From DASSNU01 sp035701265 (lineage in GTDB: Bacteria > Gemmatimonadota > Gemmatimonadetes > Gemmatimonadales > Gemmatimonadaceae): DNA of 64,000 nucleotides. Within the stretch, counting starts at the first letter, position 1; each line of letters begins with the position of its first letter. The position numbers and the translations under genes are program-made. Below are positions 15,442-25,169 of this stretch, in pieces. The notes below the pieces were generated by a model. That model was given only the letters and a program-made list of their open reading frames with translations, had not been told where the DNA came from and did not search any database. The DNA lies in the NCBI GenBank assembly GCA_035701265.1, contig DASSNU010000021.1, forward strand, positions 438,881 through 502,880, in the 5' to 3' direction.

Positions 15442-16895
15442 CACTTGCTCCCTCCGCGGTTGTCCGGTACGAAGCCGAGCTCGAAGTCCGTGCGCCACTG
15501 TTCCGTGGGATCCAGACGGTCGTACATCAACGCGCCGTCGATCCACACTTTCTCCGCTCGTGAGTAGACGCTGAAGGGATCGCTGGACCAGAGCACCAGA
15601 TCCGCATGCTTCCCGGGCTCCAGCGAGCCGATCTCCTTGTCGAGATCCAGCGCCCAGGCGGGATTGATGGTGAGCCACTTGATCGCCTGGTCTTCCGAGA
15701 TGTCGATCCCGATCGCCCGGCCGGCGGCCATGGCCTTGGCGGCCTCCTGATTGAGCCGTTGCGATCCGGACGGGTCGTCGGAATGGATCATGGCGCGCAC
15801 CCCGGCCTTGTCCACGAGCGCCAGGTTCGCGCGGACGGCGTCCATCGCTTCCATCTTGAAGCCGCCCCAATCCGCCCACACGGCCGCGCCGATCCCCTCG
15901 CGCGCGAGCAGGTCCGCGATCTTGTACGCCTCGATGCCGTGGTGGAACGCGCGCACCTTATAGCCGAACTCGTGCGCGATGTCGATCATCTGCGCCATCT
16001 CGTCCGCGCGGTAACAGTGATTGTGCACCAGGATGTGGCCGCGCAGCACTTCGGCCAGCGTCTCGAGACCCAGGTCGCGCTTGGGCGGCTCACCCTTGCG
16101 ATCGGCCAGCCACTTGTCCCAGCGCCGCCGGTAGTCCTCCGCCTGGATCCACGCGTTCCGGTATCCGGCCACGTTTCCCATGCGCGTGGACGGGCCGCGG
16201 TTCGCGTACACGCGCTTCGGGTTCTCGCCGCACGCCATCTTGAGCCCGTACTTCGCGCCCGGGTACTTCATGCCTTGCACCGTGCGCGCGGGCACGACCT
16301 TCAACACCACGCTCCGTCCGCCGATCAGATTGGCCGAACCGGGGAGGACCTGCAGCGTGGTCACGCCACCGGCGAGGTTGCGCGGAAACTGTGGGTCCTG
16401 CGGCCACACCGAGTGCTCCGCCCACACGTTTGCGGTCACCGGATTCGTGGCTTCGTTCCCGTCGGAGAGCGCCTGCACGCCGGGCGCGGCGTACACGCCC
16501 AGGTGCGAGTGGACGTCGATGATCCCAGGAGTGACGTACTTCCCCGTGCCATCGATCACGATGGCATCCGGGGGAGCGTTCACCGTCGCGCCCACTGCGA
16601 CGATCTTTCCGTCGCGGATGTACACCGAGCCGTGTTCGATGTGCGGGCCGGCCGCGGTGAAGATCGTAGCGTTGCGGATGACGGTGGGGCGGGACGGGAA
16701 CGGCTTGTACGTACTGGGGAAGGGATCCGCGTTCGGCAGCGACAGCGCGCCCGGACCATAGTCGGGCGTGGCTGACGCGGACTGCGCCGAGTCGGACCGG
16801 GGAGTCGCGGGGCTCTCACCCGCGGGGCGCGTCGCGCGACCGGTCGCGCATCCGAGCACGACGGCGGCGGCGAGCACGATGGCAGCGGTGCGCAT
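15441..16895 (-). CDS. Amidohydrolase, predicted lipoprotein
   Basis: A 484-residue protein. A lipoprotein signal is followed by the lipobox VVLGC (Cys near residue 16) and a Ser/Pro/Thr-rich linker to about residue 65, so it is probably anchored in the periplasm. The amidohydrolase barrel has intact metal motifs: GIIDVHSHLG (HxH), ILVHNHCY, VRAFHHG and MIHSDDPSG. It closes with GSLEPGKHADLVLWSSDPF. It belongs to the imidazolonepropionase-like group whose substrates are mostly unknown; hydrolysis of peptides or cyclic amides is plausible. Directly downstream lies a degenerate paralogue, and the two may assemble together. The promoter is at 16940-16969. Confidence 0.85.
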   Translation of the reverse strand: MRTAAIVLAAAVVLGCATGRATRPAGESPATPRSDSAQSASATPDYGPGALSLPNADPFPSTYKPFPSRPTVIRNATIFTAAGPHIEHGSVYIRDGKIVAVGATVNAPPDAIVIDGTGKYVTPGIIDVHSHLGVYAAPGVQALSDGNEATNPVTANVWAEHSVWPQDPQFPRNLAGGVTTLQVLPGSANLIGGRSVVLKVVPARTVQGMKYPGAKYGLKMACGENPKRVYANRGPSTRMGNVAGYRNAWIQAEDYRRRWDKWLADRKGEPPKRDLGLETLAEVLRGHILVHNHCYRADEMAQMIDIAHEFGYKVRAFHHGIEAYKIADLLAREGIGAAVWADWGGFKMEAMDAVRANLALVDKAGVRAMIHSDDPSGSQRLNQEAAKAMAAGRAIGIDISEDQAIKWLTINPAWALDLDKEIGSLEPGKHADLVLWSSDPFSVYSRAEKVWIDGALMYDRLDPTEQWRTDFELGFVPDNRGGSK

Positions 16896-16939
16896 CGCTC
16901 GGTGGGTCCTCCTGCCTGGGTGGATGGTGTGGTGTGAAG

Positions 16940-16969
16940 AACCTACGGCCGTCATTTCGTGGCCGCCAG
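16940..16969 (-). promoter_or_regulatory. Candidate promoter of the exported amidohydrolase pair
   Basis: On the minus strand CTGGCG (16969-16964), 18 bases, TAGGTT (16945-16940). The -10 ends exactly 45 bases before the ATG at 16895, as at several other promoters here. The -35 is weak. GGAGGA lies about 13 bases before the ATG. Confidence 0.5.
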
Positions 16970-17027
16970 GGCAACTGCACGCCCACGGGCGCTCCATCTG
17001 CGTGCGCGCATCGGACATACGCGACGC

Positions 17028-17105
17028 GCGTCCCGCGCACGCGTCCCGCGCACGCGTCCCGCGCACGCGTCTCGTGCTCGCGTCTCGTGCTCGCGTCTCG
17101 TGCTC
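17028..17105. repeat. 13-bp minisatellite, two blocks of three
   Basis: GCGTCCCGCGCAC is repeated three times without error (17028-17066). Immediately after, GCGTCTCGTGCTC is repeated three times without error (17067-17105). The two units share 10 of 13 bases. The array lies between the stop of the amidohydrolase at 17120 and the promoter of the next minus-strand gene. The 13-base period excludes coding use. The rest of 16896-17119 holds only the promoter. Confidence 0.95.
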
Positions 17106-17119
17106 GCGCGCACCGCCGC

Positions 17120-18004
17120 TCAGCGCGCGAAGAACCGCTCCGCGTTCGTCTCGAGCGCCGCGCGACGCACGCGCTCATCGAGCGGCAACGCGAGAAAGCG
17201 CTCGACGTTCTCGCGCATGCTGCGGACCCCTGGCGACGGCCAGTCCGTCCCCCAGAGCAGTTGGTCGCTCAGCTCGGCCACGCGCGGGAAGTACTCCAGC
17301 AACGATTGCGGCGGGATGCCCGAGAGATCCAGCATCATTCGGCGGTGCCGGCGCAAGATGAAGAACGCCTCCGCCATGTAGAGTGGACGTCCGCCATGCG
17401 CCATCACGAGGCGGAGATCAGGAAAGTCGATCGCGACGTCGTCCAGCTCCATCGGATTGCCGTACTTGCTGCGCGCGCCGGGAAAGACGCTCGTCCCCGT
17501 GTGCACGAGCACGGGCAAGCCGCGATCCTCACACGCCCGGTAGATCGCGGCCAGGGCATCCAGTCCGTCGGTGTACGCGTTCGCCGGGAAGCCCTGGTGC
17601 GGCGGATGGATCTTGAGCATCCGCGTGCCAAGCTCCACGAGCTCCGCCACGCCGGCCGCCGGATCGGGATGCGTGAGCGGGTCGATCCCGCCGTACGGCA
17701 GCAGCCGCCGCGGGTCGGCCTGCGCGTAGCGCACGGCGAACTCGTTCGTATCGTGCGTGAATCCCATCACGTTCGGGCTGGGGTAGTTCACCAGCCCCAC
17801 GCGATCGATGCCGTCGCGGTCCATGGTCGCGAGGAGCATCGCCGGATCGTCCATCAGCGCGACGAGCAGCTCCCAGTGCTCCTCCTTGCCGCGCCGCATG
17901 GTCTCCATCACGGCGGGCTTGAGCTGCCGCAACGGCTGGATGTGAATGTGGACGTCGGTGATGCGGTACTCGCCCCCGGTCGCCTCGCCGCCGCTGGCGC
18001 TCAC
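17120..18004 (-). CDS. Amidohydrolase (Amidohydro_2/ACMSD-like family)
   Basis: GTG 18004 overlaps the preceding stop (GTGA); 294 residues. It is a TIM-barrel metal hydrolase or decarboxylase of the cytoplasmic type. ITDVHIHIQP carries the HxH metal pair, MLKIHPPHQGF and VLVHTG supply further ligands, LVMAHGGRP gives a conserved His, and LLWGTDWPSP carries the catalytic Asp. Relatives include aminocarboxymuconate-semialdehyde decarboxylase and lactonases of aromatic pathways. It is the last gene of the BoxB/thiolase operon, so a role on a ring-cleavage product or side product is likely. The substrate is unknown. Confidence 0.8.
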   Translation of the reverse strand: MSASGGEATGGEYRITDVHIHIQPLRQLKPAVMETMRRGKEEHWELLVALMDDPAMLLATMDRDGIDRVGLVNYPSPNVMGFTHDTNEFAVRYAQADPRRLLPYGGIDPLTHPDPAAGVAELVELGTRMLKIHPPHQGFPANAYTDGLDALAAIYRACEDRGLPVLVHTGTSVFPGARSKYGNPMELDDVAIDFPDLRLVMAHGGRPLYMAEAFFILRRHRRMMLDLSGIPPQSLLEYFPRVAELSDQLLWGTDWPSPGVRSMRENVERFLALPLDERVRRAALETNAERFFAR

Positions 18005-18783
18005 CGGCCGGGAAAGTTCGCCGAGCGCTTCTCGAGAAAGGCGCGCACCCCTTCGGCCTTGTCCTCGCTCGAGAAGCAGAGCTGAAAGAGCGCCGTCTCC
18101 AGTTTGAGCCCGTCGTCGAGCGGAAGGCTGAGCGCGGCGCGCGTGGCTTCCTTTGCCGCCGCCACCGCCACCGGGCTCTTCGCGGCGATGGTAGCCGCCA
18201 TGCGCATCGCCGTCTCCATCACCGCGGCAGGCTCCACCACCTGCTCCACGAGACCAACGCGCAACGCCTCGGCAGCGTCGATCATCTCCCCGGTCAGGAT
18301 GAGCCGCAGCGCGGTGCCCAGCCCGACCACGCGCGGGAGGCGCTGCGTCCCGCCACCGCCCGGAATGATGCCGAGGTTGACTTCCGGCTGGCCGAAGCGC
18401 GCGGTCGTGCTCGCGATGCGCACATCGCAGGCGAGCGCGAGCTCCATACCGCCACCCAGGCAGTAGCCGTTCACCGCGGCGATCACCGGCTTGGGCAGAC
18501 GCTCGATGGCCGCGTAGATCGTCGGTGCGTTCATGACGCGCCACTGGTCCACCGGCGAGCGCCCCTCGAACTCGGCGATGTCCGCGCCGGCCACGAACGC
18601 TTTGTCCCCCGCGCCGGTGAGCACGACGGCGCGCACGGCCGTCTCGCGCGCCACCTTCTCGAGCGCACCGAGCAGCGCACAGCGCACGGCGCCGTTCAGT
18701 GCGTTGCGCTTCTCGGGACGGTCGACCGTGATGACGGCCACCGCGTCGTGCTGCTCGGTGCGCACCACCTCGGCGTCACTCAT
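18001..18783 (-). CDS. Enoyl-CoA hydratase (PaaF/crotonase-like)
   Basis: ATG 18783 is preceded by GGAGGA 8 bases upstream; 260 residues. It is a crotonase with both catalytic glutamates in place: GGGMELALACD and GQPEVNLGIIPGGGGTQRLPR. The oxyanion-hole segment is AFVAGADIAEF. It should hydrate trans-2-enoyl-CoA, in this operon plausibly 2,3-didehydroadipyl-CoA to 3-hydroxyadipyl-CoA. It follows the 3-hydroxyacyl-CoA dehydrogenase gene (gap 31 bases), giving consecutive beta-oxidation steps. Confidence 0.85.
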   Translation of the reverse strand: MSDAEVVRTEQHDAVAVITVDRPEKRNALNGAVRCALLGALEKVARETAVRAVVLTGAGDKAFVAGADIAEFEGRSPVDQWRVMNAPTIYAAIERLPKPVIAAVNGYCLGGGMELALACDVRIASTTARFGQPEVNLGIIPGGGGTQRLPRVVGLGTALRLILTGEMIDAAEALRVGLVEQVVEPAAVMETAMRMAATIAAKSPVAVAAAKEATRAALSLPLDDGLKLETALFQLCFSSEDKAEGVRAFLEKRSANFPGR

Positions 18784-18814
18784 GCGGCATTCCTCCGGCG
18801 CGCTGCGTGATCGC

Positions 18815-19681
18815 TCATCGTGCATCCTCCCAACGATAGAATCCTTCTCCCGACTTGCGCCCCAGCTTGCCGGCGTCCACCAGCTGCCGGAGCAGGGCAG
18901 GGGGACGGTACGTGTCGTCGCCCAACGTCGCGTGCAGGTGCTCGGCGATCGCCAGCCGCACATCCAGCCCCACCAGATCCGTGAGCCGCAGCGGGCCCAT
19001 GGGATGGTTGTAGCCCAGCTCCATGGCGCGGTCGATGTCCTCCGCGCTGGCCACACCCTGCTCGAGCATGCGGATCGCCTCGAGGCCGAGCACCACCCCC
19101 AACCGGCTGGTGGCGAAGCCCGGCGAGTCGCGCACGACGATTGGCGTCTTCCCCAACGACTGCGCGAACGCGCACGACTGCTGAACGACGGTGTCTGTGG
19201 TCTCCGGCCCGCGCACGACCTCGACCAGCCGCATGACGGGCACCGGATTGAAGAAGTGCATCCCGATCACGCGCCCGGGGTGGCGCGTCGCCGCACCGAG
19301 CGACGCGATGGGGAGCGACGACGTGTTGCTCGCGAGAATGGTACGCTCGGAGACGACGTGCTCGAGCTCGCGCAGGAGCGCCTGCTTGTCGCTCAAGCGC
19401 TCCGCGATCGCCTCGACGACAAGATCCGCGTCGCGCGCGGCGTCGGGCATGGAGGGCGAGACGCGCAGGCGCGCCATCGCGGCGTCGCGGTCGGCGGTGG
19501 TCACCTTGCCGCGTTCGACTCCGCGCGCGAACAGCTGTGCGATGCGCGCCTCGGCGCGCGGGAGTGCCTCCTGCTGCGCATCGGTGAGCGCCACGGAATA
19601 GCCGGAGAGCGCCGCCACGTAGGCGATGCCATGTCCCATCGTGCCTGCCCCGACCACCGCCACCCGATGGATCTCCGCCAT
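18815..19681 (-). CDS. 3-hydroxyacyl-CoA dehydrogenase (PaaH/Hbd-like)
   Basis: A 288-residue NAD-dependent dehydrogenase. The Rossmann start is VAVVGAGTMGHGIAY. The active site has ASNTSSLPI, GMHFFNPVPVMRLVEVV (catalytic His) and DSPGFATSRL. The C-terminal dimer domain has ELGYNHPMGPLRLTDLVGLD and ends GEGFYRW. The length is that of single-domain 3-hydroxybutyryl-CoA dehydrogenases (about 285), not of fused FadB. In this operon it would oxidise 3-hydroxyadipyl-CoA to 3-oxoadipyl-CoA ahead of the thiolase. Confidence 0.9.
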   Translation of the reverse strand: MAEIHRVAVVGAGTMGHGIAYVAALSGYSVALTDAQQEALPRAEARIAQLFARGVERGKVTTADRDAAMARLRVSPSMPDAARDADLVVEAIAERLSDKQALLRELEHVVSERTILASNTSSLPIASLGAATRHPGRVIGMHFFNPVPVMRLVEVVRGPETTDTVVQQSCAFAQSLGKTPIVVRDSPGFATSRLGVVLGLEAIRMLEQGVASAEDIDRAMELGYNHPMGPLRLTDLVGLDVRLAIAEHLHATLGDDTYRPPALLRQLVDAGKLGRKSGEGFYRWEDAR

Positions 19682-19693
19682 GTCGTTCCTTCC

Positions 19694-20407
19694 TCAGCGT
19701 CGAAGTACCGTGGATAGCGCGGCGACATCGTCGGTGCACACGCCGTCCACTCCCACCGCGGCCAACCGGCTGGCCGTCGCCACATCGTTCACCGTCCAGG
19801 CGATGACCCGCCCGCCGGCCGCGTGCACCGCCGACACCAGTGCTTCGTCGATCTGCTCCCACCACTGCCACAGGTCGCGCGCACCCGTGGCGCGGAGCGC
19901 GGACACGGTGTCCACGAGGCGGCTCTGAAGCAGGATCCCACCCGGCGTGTCGGGGCGCAGCGCGAGCGCGTGCGCGACCACACGGTGATCGAACGCGTGG
20001 AGCGCGCATCGCTCGGGCGCGGGCGAGTGCTCCACGACATCCAGCACCAACTCCTCGATGCCCGGATGCTTGATCTCGATGTACGTCTCCGCGCGCCCAT
20101 CCACCGCCGAGAGCACTTCGCCCAGCGAGGGGATGCGCTCGCCGCCGGGAAAGCGGACGGCAGACAGCTCACCGTACCACAGGGAGCCGATCGTGCGGCC
20201 GTGCAGGAGCAGGTCCCACTCGGCGGAGAGCGTCGGGTCGTGGTGCACCACCACGATCCCATCGCGCGTGGCGTGCACATCGAGCTCGATGGCCTCCGCG
20301 CCGAGCTCGAGCGCGCGCAGAAATGCGGACAGCGTGTTCTCCCGGCGTTCCGTGCGTGCGCCACGGTGAGCAATGAGCTGCGTGCGTGCCCAACGCCCGC
20401 CGCTCAC
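19694..20407 (-). CDS. Glycerophosphodiester phosphodiesterase family protein
   Basis: The GTG start at 20407 gives 237 residues. It is a TIM-barrel GDPD: LIAHRGARTERRENTLSAF (catalytic His-Arg and Glu), AIELDVHATRDGIVVVHHD (metal Glu/Asp and second His), YIEIKHPG, and the closing VIAWTVND and VDGVCTDD. It hydrolyses glycerophosphodiesters to glycerol-3-phosphate and an alcohol. There is no signal peptide, so it is cytoplasmic. It sits inside an aromatic/acyl-CoA operon with no obvious metabolic connection. The 109-base gap upstream is the largest in the operon and could hide an internal promoter, but I see none. Confidence 0.85.
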   Translation of the reverse strand: MSGGRWARTQLIAHRGARTERRENTLSAFLRALELGAEAIELDVHATRDGIVVVHHDPTLSAEWDLLLHGRTIGSLWYGELSAVRFPGGERIPSLGEVLSAVDGRAETYIEIKHPGIEELVLDVVEHSPAPERCALHAFDHRVVAHALALRPDTPGGILLQSRLVDTVSALRATGARDLWQWWEQIDEALVSAVHAAGGRVIAWTVNDVATASRLAAVGVDGVCTDDVAALSTVLRR

Positions 20408-20516
20408 TGCGGCGCTCCGCTCGCCCGCCGCGTGCCCACCCGCCACCCGGGCACGCGTTGCTCGCGCACCCGGATGCTCCGTCCCGCCCGCCGCAACCCG
20501 CGACACGCGCCGTGCG

Positions 20517-21638
20517 TCAGGAGACCTCGCCGGCCTTTCGCGGAATGATCCAGTCGTTCTCCTTGAAGATGTCCGCCAGGATGGCGCGATCCTCCGCCGT
20601 GGGGAGCACGGACTTGACGTAGTCCGCGTAGCGCTCCGGCTCCATCGGCTGACCGTCGATGTCGAAGCACTTTCCCTTGTAGATCCCGATCCGCCGATTG
20701 AACTTCTCGCTCGGCACCTTGAGCGGCTCGAGGTCCGCCGGCACGTGCTGGTTGAGCCGGTCCACCAGCCCCTGCACCTCCTGCCGGTACAGTTCGCGCG
20801 CCGCTTCGTTGAGGTGGCCCGTGTCCGCTTCCTGTGGGTTGGAGCGCTCATCGAACCGCCCCTTGAGCCCCCACACGTACGCCCACTGGGCCGACGACGA
20901 ATTGTCGGTGCCGAACAGGTCGAACGCGGTGGACACCCACTTGTTGAAGTACCGCTGCATGATCGGGACGGGAATCTTGCCGGCCTTGAGGATGCGCAGC
21001 AGGCCGTTGTTTCCGGTCCCCAGGTGGTAGGACTCCTCCTTGAGCATCGGGCGCATGCTCCGCGAGAGCGGGGCAAATGCCGACGTGGAGAGCATCTGCA
21101 GCTGGTACTTGCCGTCGCGGTCGATGAACTGCGTGTAGGCGAAGAAGTCCAGCCAGTTCTCCACGTTCTCGTTGAACGAGCCGAGCAGGCGCTCGTGCTC
21201 GTCGGCGCGCCGCTGCAGCAGCTTCTCGGCCTCGCGCTTTCCCTCATCGCCGAAGTGCTCCACCAGCAGGTAGGACATCTGCCAGCCGTGGCGCATCTCC
21301 TCGGCCATGACGCGATAGATGGACAGCAGGTCGGAGCTGTTGGGCGCGTTGGCGAGGAGACTCCGCTGCTGTTCCACCGACGCGAACTCGGTATCGCCCT
21401 GGAAGATGATCAGGTTCTGCAGCGCGTCGCGGATGCGCTGATCCGGAATGTGCATGATCGTCGGCCACTTGTTCTGCCCGCGGTAGTGGCCGAACTCGAT
21501 CTCCGGCACCTCGAGCTCGCCAAGCTTCACCTCGAACTTGTAGTCCTTCAGCTCCGACGCCTGCAGGCCGATGTCGTCCTGCCACGCCTTGAACAGGTCT
21601 ACCCAGTCGTCGAACGTGCCGATGCGCGTCAATGCCAT
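20517..21638 (-). CDS. BoxB-like di-iron acyl-CoA epoxidase subunit (PaaA/PaaC superfamily)
   Basis: ATG 21638 follows a GGAGAGG ribosome-binding site; 373 residues. It is a ferritin-like helical protein of the phenylacetate-catabolism family. Stretches QGDTEFASVEQQRSL, AEEMRHGWQMSYLL, FTQFIDRDGK-like FIDRDGKYQLQ, LKEESYHLGTG and PIMQRYFNKW resemble benzoyl-CoA 2,3-epoxidase BoxB. The expected di-iron ligands (Glu in GDTE, ExxH in EMRH, ExxH in ESYH) are present. It is about 100 residues shorter than classical BoxB. No reductase (BoxA or PaaE) and no BoxC are in the operon. Most likely it epoxidises an aromatic acyl-CoA ring using O2; benzoyl-CoA versus phenylacetyl-CoA is open. Confidence 0.8.
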   Translation of the reverse strand: MALTRIGTFDDWVDLFKAWQDDIGLQASELKDYKFEVKLGELEVPEIEFGHYRGQNKWPTIMHIPDQRIRDALQNLIIFQGDTEFASVEQQRSLLANAPNSSDLLSIYRVMAEEMRHGWQMSYLLVEHFGDEGKREAEKLLQRRADEHERLLGSFNENVENWLDFFAYTQFIDRDGKYQLQMLSTSAFAPLSRSMRPMLKEESYHLGTGNNGLLRILKAGKIPVPIMQRYFNKWVSTAFDLFGTDNSSSAQWAYVWGLKGRFDERSNPQEADTGHLNEAARELYRQEVQGLVDRLNQHVPADLEPLKVPSEKFNRRIGIYKGKCFDIDGQPMEPERYADYVKSVLPTAEDRAILADIFKENDWIIPRKAGEVS

Positions 21639-21654
21639 GGTCCCTCTCCTCGCG

Positions 21655-22469
<815 letters not shown>

Positions 22470-22473
<4 letters not shown>

Positions 22474-23672
22474 ACCACGCGCTCCACGATCATGGCGATC
22501 CCCTGGCCGACGCCGATGCACATTGTCGCCAATCCGCGCCGGGCCTGGCGGCGGCGCATCTCGTGAACGAGCGTCGTCAGCACGCGCGCGCCGGAGGCGC
22601 CCAGGGGGTGCCCCAATGCGATCGCGCCGCCGTTCACGTTCACGCGCGCCGGATCGGCGCCCAGCTCACGCACGCACGCCACCGCCTGGGCGGCGAACGC
22701 TTCGTTGAGCTCGATGAGGTCGAGATCATCGATCCCGAGCCCCGCGCGCTCGAGCGCCTTGCGTGTGGCCGGCACCGGGCCGATCCCCATCACCTCGGGC
22801 GACACCCCCGCCACCGCGCTGGAGACGATGCGCGCGAGCACCGGAGCGCCCGCGCGCTCCGCGGCCTCGCGTTCCATCACGAGCACCGCGCTCGCACCAT
22901 CGTTGATCCCGCTCGACGAGCCCGCCGTCACGGTTCCTCCATCGCGCACGAAGGCAGGGCGCAGCTTGGCCAGCGACGCCATTGTCACGTCCGGCCGCGG
23001 GTGCTCATCGCGGTCCACGGTGACCGTCGTTCCGCGCGGTCCGTCCACGCACACCGGTACGATCTCGTCGGCGAACCGTCCCTCGGCCATCGCCGCCGCG
23101 GCGCGCTGCTGGCTCGCGAGCGCGAATGCGTCCTGATCCTCGCGCGTCACGCCGTAGCGGCGCGCCACTTCTTCGGCGGTTTCCCCCAGCGAGATCGTCC
23201 ATGCGGCGGGGAGGCGCGGGTTCGTGAACCGCCATCCGACGGTGGTGTCGGCCACCGGCGGCACCACGCGCGGGAATTCGCTCTGCGGCTTGAGCATCAC
23301 CCACGGCGCGCGCGACATGCTCTCCACCCCGCCGGCCAGAATGCAGGTCGCCTCGCCCGCACGGATGGCGTGCGCCGCGCTCACCACCGCCTGGAGCCCC
23401 GATCCACAGAGGCGGTTCACCGTCTGCCCCGGCACCTCCACCGGGAGCCCGGCCAGCAGCGCTGCCATGCGCGCGACGTTGCGGTTGTCCTCCCCCGCCT
23501 GGTTCGCGCAACCGAGGATGACATCCTCCACCGCTGCCGCGTCCACCCCCGAGCGCTCGACGAGCGCGCGCAGCACCGTGGCCGCGAGATCGTCCGGCCG
23601 CACGCCCGCCAGGATCCCGCCATGGCGACCCACCGGCGTGCGCACCGCATCCACGATCACTGCCTCACGCAT
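22470..23672 (-). CDS. Acyl-CoA thiolase, PaaJ/PcaF-like (3-oxoadipyl-CoA thiolase)
   Basis: A 400-residue thiolase. The nucleophilic Cys is in NRLCGSGLQAV (about residue 90), the His in GGAIALGHPLGASGAR, and the second Cys in TMCIGVGQG. GCANQAGEDNRNVARMA and DTTVGWRFTNP are hallmarks, as I know them, of the PcaF/PaaJ branch that cleaves 3-oxoadipyl-CoA to succinyl-CoA and acetyl-CoA (PaaJ also cleaves 3-oxo-5,6-dehydrosuberyl-CoA). This is the best evidence that the operon degrades aromatic compounds rather than ordinary fatty acids. Confidence 0.88.
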
Positions 23673-23699
23673 GTGCGCTCCTGCACCCGCATGGCGAGC

Positions 23700-25166
23700 T
23701 CACGAGAGGTCCACCCACACGGACTTCACCTGCGTGTAGCCGTCCAGCCCGTGCATCCCCAGCTCGCGACCGAATCCCGACTGCTTGAACCCGCCGAACG
23801 ACGACGCGGCGTCGTACATGTTGTACGTGTTGATCCACACCGTCCCGGCACGGAGTGCGCGCGCCGTACGCAGCGCCTTCTTGATGTCGCGCGTCCAGAT
23901 CCCCGCCGCCAGACCGTAGATGGTGTCGTTCGCCAGCGCCACCGCGCCCGACTCACCCTCCTCGAACGTCATCGTCGCCAGCACCGGCCCGAAGATCTCC
24001 TCACGCGCGATGGTCATGGCCGGGGTCACGTTGCCGAAGATCGTCGGTTGCACGAAGTAGCCGCGCCCACCCACGGTCGTCCGGTCGCCGCCAGCCAGCA
24101 CGCGCGCGCCTTCATCGCGCCCACGCGCGATGTAGCCGAGCACGCGCTCCATCTGCGTCTTCGACACCAGCGCCCCCAACCGCGTTTTGGGATCGAGCGG
24201 ATCGCCCGCCACCATTTTCGCCGCACGTTGTACGATGCGCGCGGTGAGCTCCTCGGCCACGCTCGCCTCCACCAGCAACCGCGATCCCGCCGCACACACC
24301 TCGCCCTTGCCGTAGAAGATGCCGGTGAGCGCGCCGCGTGCCGCCGCGTCCAGATCCGCATCGGCGTACACGATGTTCGGCGACTTTCCGCCCAGCTCGA
24401 GCGAGAGCTTCTTCACCGTCCCGGCCGCCTCACGCATGATGAGCGCGCCGACCTCGGTGGATCCGGTGAACGCGATCTTGTCCACCGAGGGATGCCGCAC
24501 GAGGGCCATCCCCGCTACGGGACCCTGACCGGGGACGCAGTTGAGCGCGCCCGCGGGGAAGCCGGCCTCGAGCGCCAGCTCAGCCATGCGCAACGCCGTG
24601 AACGGCGTCTGCTCCGACGGCTTCAGCACCACCGTGTTTCCGCATGCGAGCGCAGGCGCCACCTTCCACGCCGCCAGCGACATGGGGAAGTTCCACGGCA
24701 CGATCGCGCCGACAACACCGAGCGGCTCGCGCAGCGTGTAGTTGAGAAACGGACCGTCCACCGGCACGACCTCGCCGTGGATCTTGTCCGCCCACCCGCC
24801 GTAATAACGAAACGTCTCGGCCGTGAGCTTGACGTCGATGGCGGACTCGAAGAGCGGCTTCCCGTTGTTCAACGTCTCCAACCGCGCGAGCTCATCCCGG
24901 TGTTGCATGCACAACTCGCCGAGGCGGAGCAGCAGCTCGCCGCGGCGACGCGCGCTCATCCGCCGCCACGCGTCCGACTCGAACGTGCTGCGCGCGCTCT
25001 GCACGGCGAGCTCCACGTCGCGCTCCGTGCCCTCCGCCACCTGGGCGATCACTTCCTCCGTGGCCGGATTCACCACGGGGAATCGCCCACCCGCCGCCGC
25101 GTCCACCCGTTCGCCGCCGATGACGAGCTGGGTGGGGAGCCGCACGTCCGTCGCCGCGGTCGCCAC
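23700..25166 (-). CDS. NAD(P)-dependent aldehyde dehydrogenase
   Basis: A GTG start at 25166; 488 residues, the normal length of the class 1/2-like ALDH family. PWNFPMSLAAWKVAPALACGNTVVLKPSE binds the cofactor (given here in two halves around WKVAP). LELGGKSPNIV carries the general-base Glu and GEVCAAGSR the catalytic Cys. EEIFGPVLATMTF and SSFGGFKQSGFGRE follow. In ring-epoxide pathways an ALDH (BoxD, or the ALDH half of PaaZ) oxidises the CoA-semialdehyde formed on ring opening. That would fit here, although the enzyme resembles betaine/aromatic aldehyde dehydrogenases and no fused hydratase domain is present. Confidence 0.85.
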   Translation of the reverse strand: MATAATDVRLPTQLVIGGERVDAAAGGRFPVVNPATEEVIAQVAEGTERDVELAVQSARSTFESDAWRRMSARRRGELLLRLGELCMQHRDELARLETLNNGKPLFESAIDVKLTAETFRYYGGWADKIHGEVVPVDGPFLNYTLREPLGVVGAIVPWNFPMSLAAWKVAPALACGNTVVLKPSEQTPFTALRMAELALEAGFPAGALNCVPGQGPVAGMALVRHPSVDKIAFTGSTEVGALIMREAAGTVKKLSLELGGKSPNIVYADADLDAAARGALTGIFYGKGEVCAAGSRLLVEASVAEELTARIVQRAAKMVAGDPLDPKTRLGALVSKTQMERVLGYIARGRDEGARVLAGGDRTTVGGRGYFVQPTIFGNVTPAMTIAREEIFGPVLATMTFEEGESGAVALANDTIYGLAAGIWTRDIKKALRTARALRAGTVWINTYNMYDAASSFGGFKQSGFGRELGMHGLDGYTQVKSVWVDLS

Positions 25167-25169
25167 CGC

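Noticed and set aside
17028..17105. CRISPR-like array
   Set aside because: Units are 13 bp in direct contact with no spacers, so it is a minisatellite.
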